A DNA stretch of 64,000 bases, from assembly GCA_035135055.1 (NCBI GenBank), contig JAVFHQ010000090.1, positions 1 through 64,000 on the forward strand. The letters are read 5' to 3'. Positions within the stretch are counted from its first letter, which is position 1, and the number at the start of each line of letters is the position of its first letter. This DNA is from Oleoguttula mirabilis (Eukaryota > Ascomycota > Dothideomycetes > Mycosphaerellales > Teratosphaeriaceae). Shown in pieces: positions 21,527 through 30,358 of the stretch. A program made the position numbers and the translations under genes. The notes beneath the pieces were generated by a model, which saw only the letters and a program-made list of their open reading frames with translations, ran no database searches and had not been told where the DNA came from.

Positions 21527-23513
21527 ATGAGCATCCAAGAGCGCATCGACTTCGTTACTTCCATTCGCGCGATCGCACAAGTCTCCGCGGCAAGGGATCG
21601 AGTGCGGGCGATCGCTAACAATGCGGCAGCGGCTGCGCTCGCCGCACGAGGTGCAGTTCCCATATCGTGGAGCGATATGGTAAATTTCGCGGAGGATGCG
21701 GCTGCACGGCACAATCAACTATTCCTAGGGGCCCAGCAAAATGTCGTGAACGCGCACAACGACCTCTTGAACCTTCTAAACGGGGCGCCCGCAGCTGCGG
21801 GGCCCCCGGCTCTGCCTCCCGCAGCTCTGGCGGAAGTACGAGCACTTGCGCAGAATAGGCTCACGGCGGAGCAAGTGGAGCTAGGGATAGTTGGAGCTGC
21901 ACGCCTGCGTTTGCAGACCGACGCAGACTTCCCTCCTGTGCCCCAGCGCCCACTACCTCCACTAAGCGACGGACTCTTCAAGATGCTTGAGAGCACCCTC
22001 AGCAGAGCCAGGAAAGTTGCTCGTCTGGCTCAAGGGCGTATCAACTTTAGAATGGTCCCCCCTAACGCTGGGTTACCGCCCGGTAGCTGGTGGGTAGGAA
22101 CTTGGCCAATGGGCCAAGGCGGTATGTCCACCACAGGCCTCCTCGTGCAGTGCGACCAGAACTGGCTCGTCAACGACCGAGTGTTCAAGAAGGAGACGCA
22201 CTTGTCTAGGTTGGCCTGGGGAAGTGCCACGCACTTCGATGGCGACGTCCGTAATGCGGCGAACCGAAGGCCTTTGGAATGGACGTGCCATGATGCTATG
22301 TTGGGGGTCCTTGGGCGGAGTACTAGATCCCCCCTTGTTCCCGGATTACGCGCGACCACAATAGACGATATGCGGCGCGAGCACACGATGTTCATGGAGT
22401 TCTGCCCCTTTACCGACCTCGCCACAGTTATTGGGAACTACAGAGGAATTGGGGGGTAAGTGTTGCTGCTCCAGTCTTGAACTTCTAGCCTGTCGATGCT
22501 GACATGAATGGAAGAATAATCCCAGAGCCGTTCATCTGGTACGTCTTCCTGACGCTTGCAGAAGCCGGAGTAGCAATGGAGCGCGGGAATCAGTCCCTGG
22601 TTCCTTTTCCGCCAGGCTGGCCGCCAGATCAGTATCTCCGTCAGAATTGGCAGATCCTCCACCGCGACTTGAAGCCCGACAACGTTTTCCTTGCGGCGGC
22701 AACCCCCAACCACTTCGACTATTACCCAACTCCGTTGGTAGGTGTTGCATATGAGCGCCGCGTACTTGCAACGGACATACTGACATTCAACGAAGCTTGG
22801 CGATTTCGGATTGGCTATCAAGACCTGGTACCCCCGGCGGGGTGATTCTCCATCCCGGCGACGGCCTGAACCTCCATGTGTTTCTTGACGCGGCCGGCAC
22901 TGAAGGCTTTCTGGCTCCGGTAAGCGCAAAGCTGGCATTTACCCAGGAGTGCGTTAACCTCGAGGGCAGGAAATGCGAGGCTACGTTGAGCGGCATACGT
23001 TAGCTCCCATCGACCGCTGGCCGTTGGGAAACCACACGAACGTCTGGGTAAGTACGAGAAGGCATGAGCCGATGCGAGACACGAACTAACGTGTAACCCT
23101 CTGTACCACGGGGCATAGGCATGATCATCTACTGCCTCGTGTCCCTGAACCCCAGACCTGTACAGAAAGACTGGTTGGGTGACCCCAACCTGGATATCCC
23201 GAACGTGCAAGTCGATATGGTTACGCCCTACAGCAATGAATTGGTCAATCTCGTCGTCTGGTGCTTAACCCCAGATCCTGCTGGGCGGCCACTCCCTCAA
23301 ACATTGATCGGGCTCATAGATCAATGCATCGACGAGGCAGGCCTGAATCGAGCACAAGGGATGCGGCCTCCGAATCCAGTCGCGAGGCCCCCGAATTGGC
23401 AGAATACTCTTGCGCTAAACCATGTGCCAGCGGACGCGGTAAGTAAATCTAGGGAGAACCTGTCGTGTTTACCTTACGGCCGGCGAGCACGCAGCAGGCT
23501 GTGGCAGGATTAG
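21527..23513 (+). pseudogene. Protein-kinase-like gene, broken
   Basis: The coding remnant has a long Ala-rich N-terminal region (from 21527), then kinase motifs in order: the catalytic loop HRDLKPDN (about 22672-22695), DFG (22802-22810), a GTEGFLAP segment standing for the APE region, then WGIGMIIYCLVSL and a C-lobe with PDPAGRP. Three introns are clear from splice sites: 22456-22514, 22738-22795 and 22920-22969. Two lesions interrupt it. The frame shifts by one base between DFG and GTEGFLAP (about 22830-22855). The acceptor of the next intron (donor GTAAGT at 23048) reads GG instead of AG at 23110-23111. Without them a divergent kinase-domain protein, of a type expanded in some Dothideomycetes, would be encoded. 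The remaining exons have no stop codons, so the decay looks recent. A sequencing error could explain one lesion. Confidence 0.65.
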
Positions 23514-23521
23514 GATCTGAG

Positions 23522-23538
23522 ATCACCCTTAGGGTGAT
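23522..23538. repeat. 17-bp palindrome
   Basis: ATCACCCT is separated by one T from its exact reverse complement AGGGTGAT. It lies just after the kinase-like relic. It could act as a hairpin in the transcript 3' end or as a protein-binding site, but no specific function is evident. Confidence 0.7.
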
Positions 23539-23574
23539 TTCAACTCTCGACTGCTCCTGCTCCTGCTAGTTATA

Positions 23575-23602
23575 GCTAAGACAGCGTCGCTAAGACAACG
23601 TC
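23575..23602. repeat. 14-bp tandem duplication
   Basis: GCTAAGACAGCGTC is followed directly by a copy with one substitution (23589-23602). It is non-coding. Confidence 0.8.
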
Positions 23603-24597
23603 TCGCTAGCTGCTGCGTGTCTCAGGTTGGTTGGCCGGCGTACGATTACTACATGCTGACCCTAAATTTTGAGTATGCCTTAGGTACACATCGATTGCTG
23701 CTCCCTCTGTAGGAGCCATTGGACCAGGATCGTGCGTTGAGTTGGTACCGGTAGAGACCCAAGCACGGGCTACCGGGCAGACACTGTGGCGATGGTGGTG
23801 CGACTGACGATGTGCAGCACCCGGATAGTAAGCAACTCACTGCGAAGCAACCTCCGCACGGTCCTAGGCCTCGCGGTGGGCACTGCTGGCCTCAAATGGA
23901 GAAGATTGTTCGTCCGAGCCTATCTTACCTTACGGATATAGAGCAAAATACACGTTTCGATCACCAAGGTCTGGAGGGCTTCACGCATCAGTATGCATAC
24001 CGATGTTGGCTCGATCTAGACGGTGTCAGTCATCTACCCGGTGGCACATTACGAGGCTGGAGCCACTCCTCTGGGAATGACATTAAATAGAGCGCACCGA
24101 ACAAGGTGAAGAGGTTGAGGTCAATATTTGCGCGGGATCTTCTTCTCTGCATCTTCGACCGAACCAATGCCTTCATCGTCGTCTTAGATCCCTATAGCTG
24201 CGGCCGGTGGCGTCTTATCGCTCGTTTTCTCGTCCATGGCAGTCGTGAAGAGAATGCGAAAGAGGCTGTCTGATGTTGTTGACGGAGGCTTCGCTGAGTG
24301 ATAGGTATGGCCGACTGCCGCCGTGTCCTAGCGCTACCCATTGTCGCAGTAGGACGCTCGCCGTAGTTTAACAGCTAGATAGGCCAACTTCTGCATCTGT
24401 CAAAAATGCAATCAGACGTCGATGGCTTATCATCTTCGGGATTCTTGACAATGGGCGAACATACCGCGAAGTGGGGTAGCTACGCAACGGTAACCCACAA
24501 CGTACATCTTCGTGGACCCTCACGCCGACATCAAAGCGAGCTCATCTACTCATGCTCCGCACGACTTCTTTCGAACGCCCAGGCAAAAGGTCTCAGG

Positions 24598-25836
24598 ATG
24601 GCAAAGCCGTTCAGTCCGCCCTCAAATGAGGGGAAGCCAACAGTGCCACAATGGATCCCACCGGAGCCGACAAAGATGGACTTGGACTGGGCAAGTCTGC
24701 ACACCATCGAGCTCTCGCTGCTCGATTCGCCCGATCCCAAGGTCGTGGATGATCTTGTGCAACTCACTAAAACTGCGATCAAAGATGATGGCTTCCTGTA
24801 CCTTACAGACTACGGCGTGTCTCTCGACCAACTGCAGCGCCAGTTCGACCTAGCCCAGTATCTGCACCGCAACATCTCGGATGAAGACAAGGAACGGTTG
24901 CTGTGGGATCCGAGGTCCGGACTCTTCGCTGGGTTCAAGCGGCGCTTGGGTTGGAAGCGCGAAGCTGGAGAGTTTGACGGTATTGAGCAGTTCAACTTTT
25001 ACCGCCAGGAGTTCGAGAACCCGGAGGATAGAGTCCCGCAGTGTATCCAGCCTTTTATGGACGAGATCACTGCGTTCTGCGAGGTTAGCCGTGATGCTGC
25101 TTGAAAGGTTTTGCTGTGGCTTACGACCGAACAGTACCTGACTGACTCGGTGAACTGCCGGTTGCTGAAGTTACTATCGAGAGCGTTGGAGCTCCCGGAC
25201 GACTACCTGTGGGATAATGTGCAGTCCCACGTAGGGCCAGTAGGTGATGGCTACTTCCGTCATGCGCTCTTCTATCCATTGCTCGGAGAGGATAAAGAAC
25301 GGCGGAAAGGTGTTCGCATGTACGGGCATTCCGATTATGGCCTGACAACGCTGCTATTCTCCGTCCCGGTCACAGCTCTGCACATATTCTCACGGGAAAA
25401 GCGATGGCAGCCTGTGAAGTACAACGTAGGGGCGCTTGTGGTGAACATTGGCGAAGCCTTGGAGATCGTGTCAGGCGGCCACTTCAAGGCGACGAAGCAC
25501 AAAGTCACCGATACCCCAGCGGATCAAGAGCACTGCGAGCGCCTTTCGCTGGTACAATTCAACGCCTCGGTGGGCGATATGCGGCTAGCACCTGCCGTCC
25601 AATCGCCCCTATTACAGCGCGAAGGGTTTGTGCTAGAGCAAGGTGTGTTTAAGCAGTACAAAAAGCTTATCGACGCTGGAGTGCCGGTGCCGACGAACAA
25701 GCAGTGGCGAGAGATCCAAGTCAGCACCAACTCGCAGATCGCGCCGGAGAAGCGACCCGGTGGGATCAAGGAGATTGACGGGGTCAAGTATGCGGCAGAT
25801 CGGTTCCTAGGTGTTGATGTGCTATTGCCTGTGTAG
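24598..25836 (+). CDS. 2-oxoglutarate/Fe(II)-dependent oxygenase (395 aa)
   Basis: This is a member of the isopenicillin-N-synthase-like non-heme iron oxygenase family. The exons are 24598-25083 and 25135-25836. The 51-nt intron (GTTAGC donor, ACAG acceptor) removes an apparent stop and joins AFCE to YLTDSV in frame. The DIOX_N-type N-terminal part runs to about residue 140. The iron ligands are H227 and D229 in GHSDYG and H284 in ATKHKV. The 2-oxoglutarate-binding R298 is in ERLSLVQF. The start at 24598 gives the usual N-terminus before PTKMDLDWASLHTIELS. The ATG at 24406 would add 64 atypical residues. The substrate is unknown, and the surrounding 6 kb holds no biosynthetic partner genes. 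The gene sits in an accessory patch next to the kinase relic. Confidence 0.82.
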
Positions 25837-26117
25837 TAGTACAGCACCTGCAGACTTTGTAGACGCTTCCAGCTTGCTTCTCACTGCCGTACAAGCATAT
25901 CTTCATTGCGCCTGACATCAACCATCCACAAGTTGGCAGTCTTCTGGAGGCAGATCATCCTGGGCCGTTACTAGCGTCGGCAGAGCCGTTGATCTCCCGG
26001 TAGCCGGCCTGTAGCTTAACTCCGCATCTTGAGAAGTTGAGCATCTCAAGAATTTCTTGCTGGACTCGAGGCCAAGCGTTCATTCGACATCGATAGGCCT
26101 AGCACTCGAGAGGCGAG

Positions 26118-27042
26118 ATGCTGTACATTATAGGGCTGGGCTTGGCCGATGAGAGAGATGTCTCGGTCAAAGGGCTCGAGGTGATCCGCAAGGCTGAGCG
26201 AGTGTATCTCGAGGCCTACACGGCCGTCTTGCTCGTGGACCAGAAACAACTGGTGCGCTTGGCTTTGGTATAGGCACCTCGCAACGCAGCACTGACGTGG
26301 GGCCATGCAGTAGGAAAGCTACTATGGCCGCTCAGTCATCCTCGCGGATCGGGAGATGGTTGAATCACAATCCGACGACATTCTCGCCAATGCGCATGAG
26401 AAAGATGTGGCCTTCCTCGTAGTCGGCGACCCGTTCAGCGCGACCACGCACACAGACCTGGCACTCCGCTGTCGACAGCATGACCCGCCCATCCCTACTC
26501 GCACGCTTCCGAACGCGTCTATCCTGACCGCAGTCGGTGCAACCGGCCTAAGCCTGTACACCTTCGGGCAGACCGTTAGCATGGTCTTCTTCACCGACTC
26601 CTGGAAGCCCAGCAGCTTCTACGACCGCATAGCAGAGAACGCCAGTCTAGGTTTCCATACGCTAGTGCTGCTAGACATCAAGGTCAAGGAGCCGGACTTG
26701 AAGGCCATGGCGAGAGGCAAGATCATCTATGAACCGCCGCGCTTCATGACCGTGGCGCAGTGTGCAGGCCAGATGCTGGAAGTGGAAGAGGAGAGGCAGC
26801 AGGGTGTTTGCGGGAAGGAGAGTCTGGCTGTGGGTGTGGCGAGGTTGGGCAGTGAGCATCAGCAGATCGTAGCTGGCACGCTGGAGGAGCTCGCCGAGGC
26901 AGATCTGGGACAGCCGCTGCATAGCTTAGTGCTGTGTGGGAAGAAGATGCATGAGATGGAGTGGGAGTATGTGAGAGAGTTCGCCGTGAACCAGGATAAG
27001 TTTGATCGCATATGGAAGGCGAACTATGCTGGAAAAGGCTGA
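26118..27042 (+). CDS. dph5: Diphthine methyl ester synthase DPH5 (287 aa)
   Basis: This cytosolic S-adenosylmethionine-dependent methyltransferase performs the multi-methylation step of diphthamide synthesis on elongation factor 2. The exons are 26118-26252 and 26314-27042. The 61-nt intron has a weak donor (GTGCGC), an ACTGAC branch and a TAG acceptor. It joins VDQKQL to ESYYGRSVILADREMVE in frame. The start MLYIIGLGLADERDVSVKGLEVI is the family's characteristic N-terminus (tetrapyrrole-methylase fold). Later conserved parts are LVVGDPFSATTHTDL, IPTRTLPNASILTAVGATGLSLYTFG and the C-terminal HxLVLCGKKMHEMEWEYV. The length matches the fungal orthologues (about 285 aa). Confidence 0.93.
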
Positions 27043-27317
27043 GGCGCTGGAGTCAAGCCAATTTCTCTCCATATACTCAGCTTGTTCTTTCTCGACCAAG
27101 TGTCAAGGAGCACACTGCCTACTAATTGCATACGCCCTTGACTGATGTGCTCGTTGCAACAGTGACCGATACGGCTTTGGTTGCTATCCCGAAGCTGTCC
27201 GGAGCACACAAGACCCGAGTCACACCTTTCCCGAATCCGTGGCCGTGAAGTTGGCCTTCCGACCTCCAATAGCCTCTGATGGATGATCGACTGCTCACGG
27301 CCCCTGAGGGCATGTGC

Positions 27318-28370
27318 CTAGTCCAACGTGATGGCACTGGAGAACCTATTGCTGTGCTCGCACAGCAGCTCGCTCAGCCACTGCGCCAGCTCCGCGCCAT
27401 GTTTCCCAACATCCAGATCCTCGAGCCGCATCTTATCCTTCAAGTCGGCATGCACCCACGGAACCATGGAGCCTGGCAAGAGCTTCCGCTTGAACGCTTC
27501 TGCACGCATTCTCTCATCCCACCGCTTGTGCCCACTCTCGTCGCATTGACGGCGGGTCACTGCCCTCCAATTATTGTAGGAGTGGCACCACAAGGGCAGA
27601 TCGGCCATGGACATGAAGTCCTCCAAGTCCCACGGAGAGAGGAAGTGGTCCAGCTTCAGCCCATGCCGTTCTTCGTTGTACTTGAGAAACCGCGCCTTCA
27701 TTTTCAGCGACGCCCGGGCTTGGACGTTCTGCCATGCCTTGACCATACCGTAGTGCTTAAAGTGAACTTTCTCCCTCGCGCCCGCCTCCAACTGGAAGCG
27801 ACCGACATCGACGCAGCGAAGGCCGTCACTCAACTTCTGCGACTCAAGGTACGGCACGAGCCGAGACTTCAGGCCGTCGTACGCAATAGTCAGAGTCCTG
27901 ATCCTCGGGAACGCAAGGCAGGTGTCAATGATGCCCGCCAACTCATCGCCGTCCGTTGGAAGCCACTGGCTCTTGTCCTTGATATTTATCAACTCGAGGT
28001 GCCGCACGAAGTCGAGGCAGCGCAGCCGGTGCTGCACGCCGTAGTCCAGCTCGCTCTTGCGCCAGAGTCTGATGGCGTTGACTTCGAAGAAGATGTCGAA
28101 GGACTCTGCGTAGATTTGCTTGGAGACTGTGAAAAAGGTCACACCGAATCTGGAAAGAAATCAGAATCATATGTTAGCCTTGATCTCTCGTGCTCGGTGA
28201 TGGCAAGTCCGCGTGACTGACCGGATTTCGTCAGGATAGTCCTTGTTCGCGATGAGGAGGGGGTGGTCGGCACGCAACACGAGCTTGTAGATGCGGATGC
28301 GCAGCTTGATGGGGACCTTGTCCATCAGTGTTGAGCCTTTGGTGCTCATCGTGTCGTGAGTCTGATCCAT
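27318..28370 (-). CDS. 2EXR/F-box-like protein (326 aa)
   Basis: This is an uncharacterised protein of the fungal 2EXR/F-box-like type. The exons are 28370-28222 and 28149-27318. The 72-nt intron (donor GTCAGT, acceptor TTTCCAG, branch GCTAAC) splits an arginine codon. The N-terminus shows the pattern of the family: VPIKLRIRIYKLVLRADHPLLI, then after the splice FFTVSKQIYAESFDIFFEVNAIRLW. The rest is helical with many charged residues (LKMKARFLKYNEERHGLKLDHFL). There is no signal peptide or membrane segment. Such proteins are numerous and lineage-specific in Dothideomycetes. Their roles are mostly unknown, possibly as ubiquitin-ligase adaptors. Start choice: an open frame extends upstream to 28475 but begins with TTG. 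The ATG at 28370 is the first usable one. Confidence 0.72.
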
Positions 28371-28727
28371 CGGACATGTGTTCTTGTGTGGATGTAGTAA
28401 GAGCTGGAAGATGTGGACGGAGGTTGAAGTGGCAGGGCCGTGTGAAAAGTTTACCTTCAACGAGCCTAACGACAAAGTGAGGTGACGTGAAGTGAAGTGA
28501 GCTTTGTACCTCTATGAGCTGAGCTGTGATGGGTGCACCGCCGCGGCGCGCTTGAGTGAGGCTTCTAAGCCAAGAGCAATAGGGAACGTAGCTCAGCAGA
28601 TGACATCCGCAACTCGATAGTCCGAGTAGAAAAGGTGACTTGCACGCCTGGTGCGCTGCTCAGCAACGCTTATGGGGTATCGTAGCAACGCGGCAGAAGG
28701 CCAAGAAGCGGTTCACGGCCAGTGAAC
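28371..28727. other. Intergenic region between 2EXR-like gene and NASP
   Basis: This 357-bp spacer lies between the 5' end of the 2EXR-like gene and the 3' end of the histone chaperone gene, both on the minus strand. I see no recognisable element. Confidence 0.35.
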
Positions 28728-30140
28728 CTAGACATCGTCCTCGAACCTCGCCTTCTTGCTGCCGTTCACAGCCTGACCACCACTGACGTCGTCAGCCTTC
28801 CGCTTGCCCTTGCCTTCACTCTCACCCGCCGCACCGTTAGTGACGTCCTCCACCTTCGCCTTCTTCCTATGCTTTACCAGCCCACTGAGGTCATTCGCTT
28901 GCGCCGTCGCCTGCGCCACTCTCTTCTGCTGCTCACCCTTACTCTCACCCAACATTGCTCCGAGCACACCTCTCAGCGGATCACTGTCGTTCGGCGCGCC
29001 AGCCGGTCCACCTGCAAGCGAGACGGCCGGATTGCGCAGATCGACGAGACGCTGCTCCATATCCGCCACCATTTCCTTGACATCCGCGCTGGACTTCTTG
29101 ACTTCCTCCGCTTTCGCGCCGTCCAGGATAGGGAGGGCTGCCTCTTCCTTGCTGATGCGCACTTTGCATGAGGCGATGGCTTTCTCCATCTCCTCTGCTG
29201 CCTCCTGGCGTAAGCTCTCGTCGACCTGCGCGACTTTGTTCTCGGCATCATCACCACCCTCGCCGTCTGCAGTCGACGTGACGGATGCGAACTCCAGAGC
29301 AAGAGACAGCTTGAAGTGCGCTTCCGCAATCAGGTTGCTCTCGGTAGGGTACAAATCCAGCTTGAGCACGAGCGAATCGCGTGTGTCTTTGACCGCATCC
29401 TGAAACCGCTCATTCTCTAGCGATATCTCGGCTTGTAGGTCGTGCGTGTCTGCCAGGCGCTCCTTGAGCTGCCGCACCTCGGGTTGGTCCGTCGTACCTT
29501 TGCCAGCCAGCCGTTGCATCGCCTCAAGCTTCTTGCCCAGCAGTACGCGCGCCATGTCCAGGATCTCGTACGCAGTCTCGAAGTCGTCCTCCTGCTCTTC
29601 TGCCTCTGCATCTGCCTCGTCGTCGTCCTCGGAGTCCGTCCAGTTCTCGTCGCCGGTGATTTGGAAGAATGGCTTGGTAGACGCCGCCGCCTCTTCCGAC
29701 TTCACGCCTTCCTTGTCCTCCACAGCAGCCTCCACGACCTCTTCAGCTAGCCTCTGCTCGCCATCCTTCATCGCGTCGCTGATCAACCCACCATTCGCCG
29801 CACCAGCGGCACTGCTTTCGGCAGGCGCGATCTTCCTCTTCTTGCGCTTCGGCTCGTCGTTGCTCGTAACCTTGCCGCCGAGCACATCGCTGTTGCTCAC
29901 TGCGACGTGGTACAGACAGCGGCCGTACTGGTACAGCAGGTCGGCATTGTCCGGTGACATCTCGCCATTGATCTGGTCCTGCACTTCCGCGGCTTCACTG
30001 TAGCACTCGGCGGCGGTACTGTAGTTCTTGAGCGAGTACTGCTGCGTCGCGGCGGCCTTGAGTTGCGCGAGCTTAGTCGTGAGCTCGTTGGTGGTCATTG
30101 TCGGTTCGGCTGCCGTGTCTGCCATCTCGGCGGTGAGCAT
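28728..30140 (-). CDS. NASP/Sim3/Hif1-type histone chaperone (470 aa)
   Basis: This SHNi-TPR protein is expected to bind histone H3-H4 dimers (NASP in animals, Sim3 in fission yeast, Hif1 in budding yeast) and act in histone supply for replication and centromere assembly. It is a single exon. The TPR-like helices start at about residue 15 (KAAATQQYSLKNYSTAAECYSEAAEVQ) with LLYQYGRCLYHVA. A basic KRKKRK cluster lies near residue 100. The long acidic interruption typical of NASP proteins (DENWTDSEDDDEADAEAEEQEDD, about 165-190) is followed by more TPR helices (AYEILDMARVLL, ANLIAEAHFKLSLALEFA-like) and a basic C-terminus with KGKRKADD. It starts at the ATG at 30140. A second ATG 15 bp downstream is also possible. 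The gene is head-to-head with DPB2. Confidence 0.88.
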   Translation of the reverse strand: MLTAEMADTAAEPTMTTNELTTKLAQLKAAATQQYSLKNYSTAAECYSEAAEVQDQINGEMSPDNADLLYQYGRCLYHVAVSNSDVLGGKVTSNDEPKRKKRKIAPAESSAAGAANGGLISDAMKDGEQRLAEEVVEAAVEDKEGVKSEEAAASTKPFFQITGDENWTDSEDDDEADAEAEEQEDDFETAYEILDMARVLLGKKLEAMQRLAGKGTTDQPEVRQLKERLADTHDLQAEISLENERFQDAVKDTRDSLVLKLDLYPTESNLIAEAHFKLSLALEFASVTSTADGEGGDDAENKVAQVDESLRQEAAEEMEKAIASCKVRISKEEAALPILDGAKAEEVKKSSADVKEMVADMEQRLVDLRNPAVSLAGGPAGAPNDSDPLRGVLGAMLGESKGEQQKRVAQATAQANDLSGLVKHRKKAKVEDVTNGAAGESEGKGKRKADDVSGGQAVNGSKKARFEDDV

Positions 30141-30358
30141 ATCGTTGCTGGTGGGTGTCGTGCTTCAGTGATGCGTGAAGTACAAGCTATGTTGGTGTAG
30201 GGATGAGCGCGTGCGAGTGCGCGACAGAAGGTGGAAGATCCCCGCGCGCATCCAAACGCCCGACGCGTCGCGTCTTCCGCGAAAACCACTATACGCCCTC
30301 GAGAACACACAAAGCTGGACTCACACCCAAAAGAGCACCGCGATTGCCACTCGAGACT
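30141..30358. promoter_or_regulatory. Shared NASP / DPB2 promoter with MCB box
   Basis: This 218-bp divergent spacer lies between a histone chaperone gene and a replicative polymerase subunit gene. It contains ACGCGT at 30263-30268, the MluI cell-cycle box bound by MBF in yeasts, and CGCGAAA at 30278-30284, which matches the SBF consensus CRCGAAA. Both genes are expected to peak at G1/S. The link to a fungal MBF is an inference. Confidence 0.55.

Larger units (their letters stand above)
23514..24597. other. Intergenic region with small repeats
   Basis: No gene is supported. The region contains a 17-bp palindrome at 23522-23538 and a 14-bp tandem duplication at 23575-23602. An ORF in frame with the downstream oxygenase extends to an ATG at 24406, but its extra 64 residues do not resemble the family N-terminus. 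Confidence 0.4.

Noticed and set aside
23522..23538. TTAGGG inside the palindrome as an interstitial telomere repeat
   Set aside because: Only one unit is present, and it is explained by the palindrome itself.
24406..24597. Longer start for the 2OG oxygenase (ATG at 24406)
   Set aside because: The added residues do not look like the family's N-terminus, and the ATG at 24598 gives the expected beginning.
25084..25134. Stop codon inside the oxygenase, first read as a pseudogene
   Set aside because: A 51-nt intron with a GTTAGC donor and ACAG acceptor removes the stop and keeps frame and family similarity.
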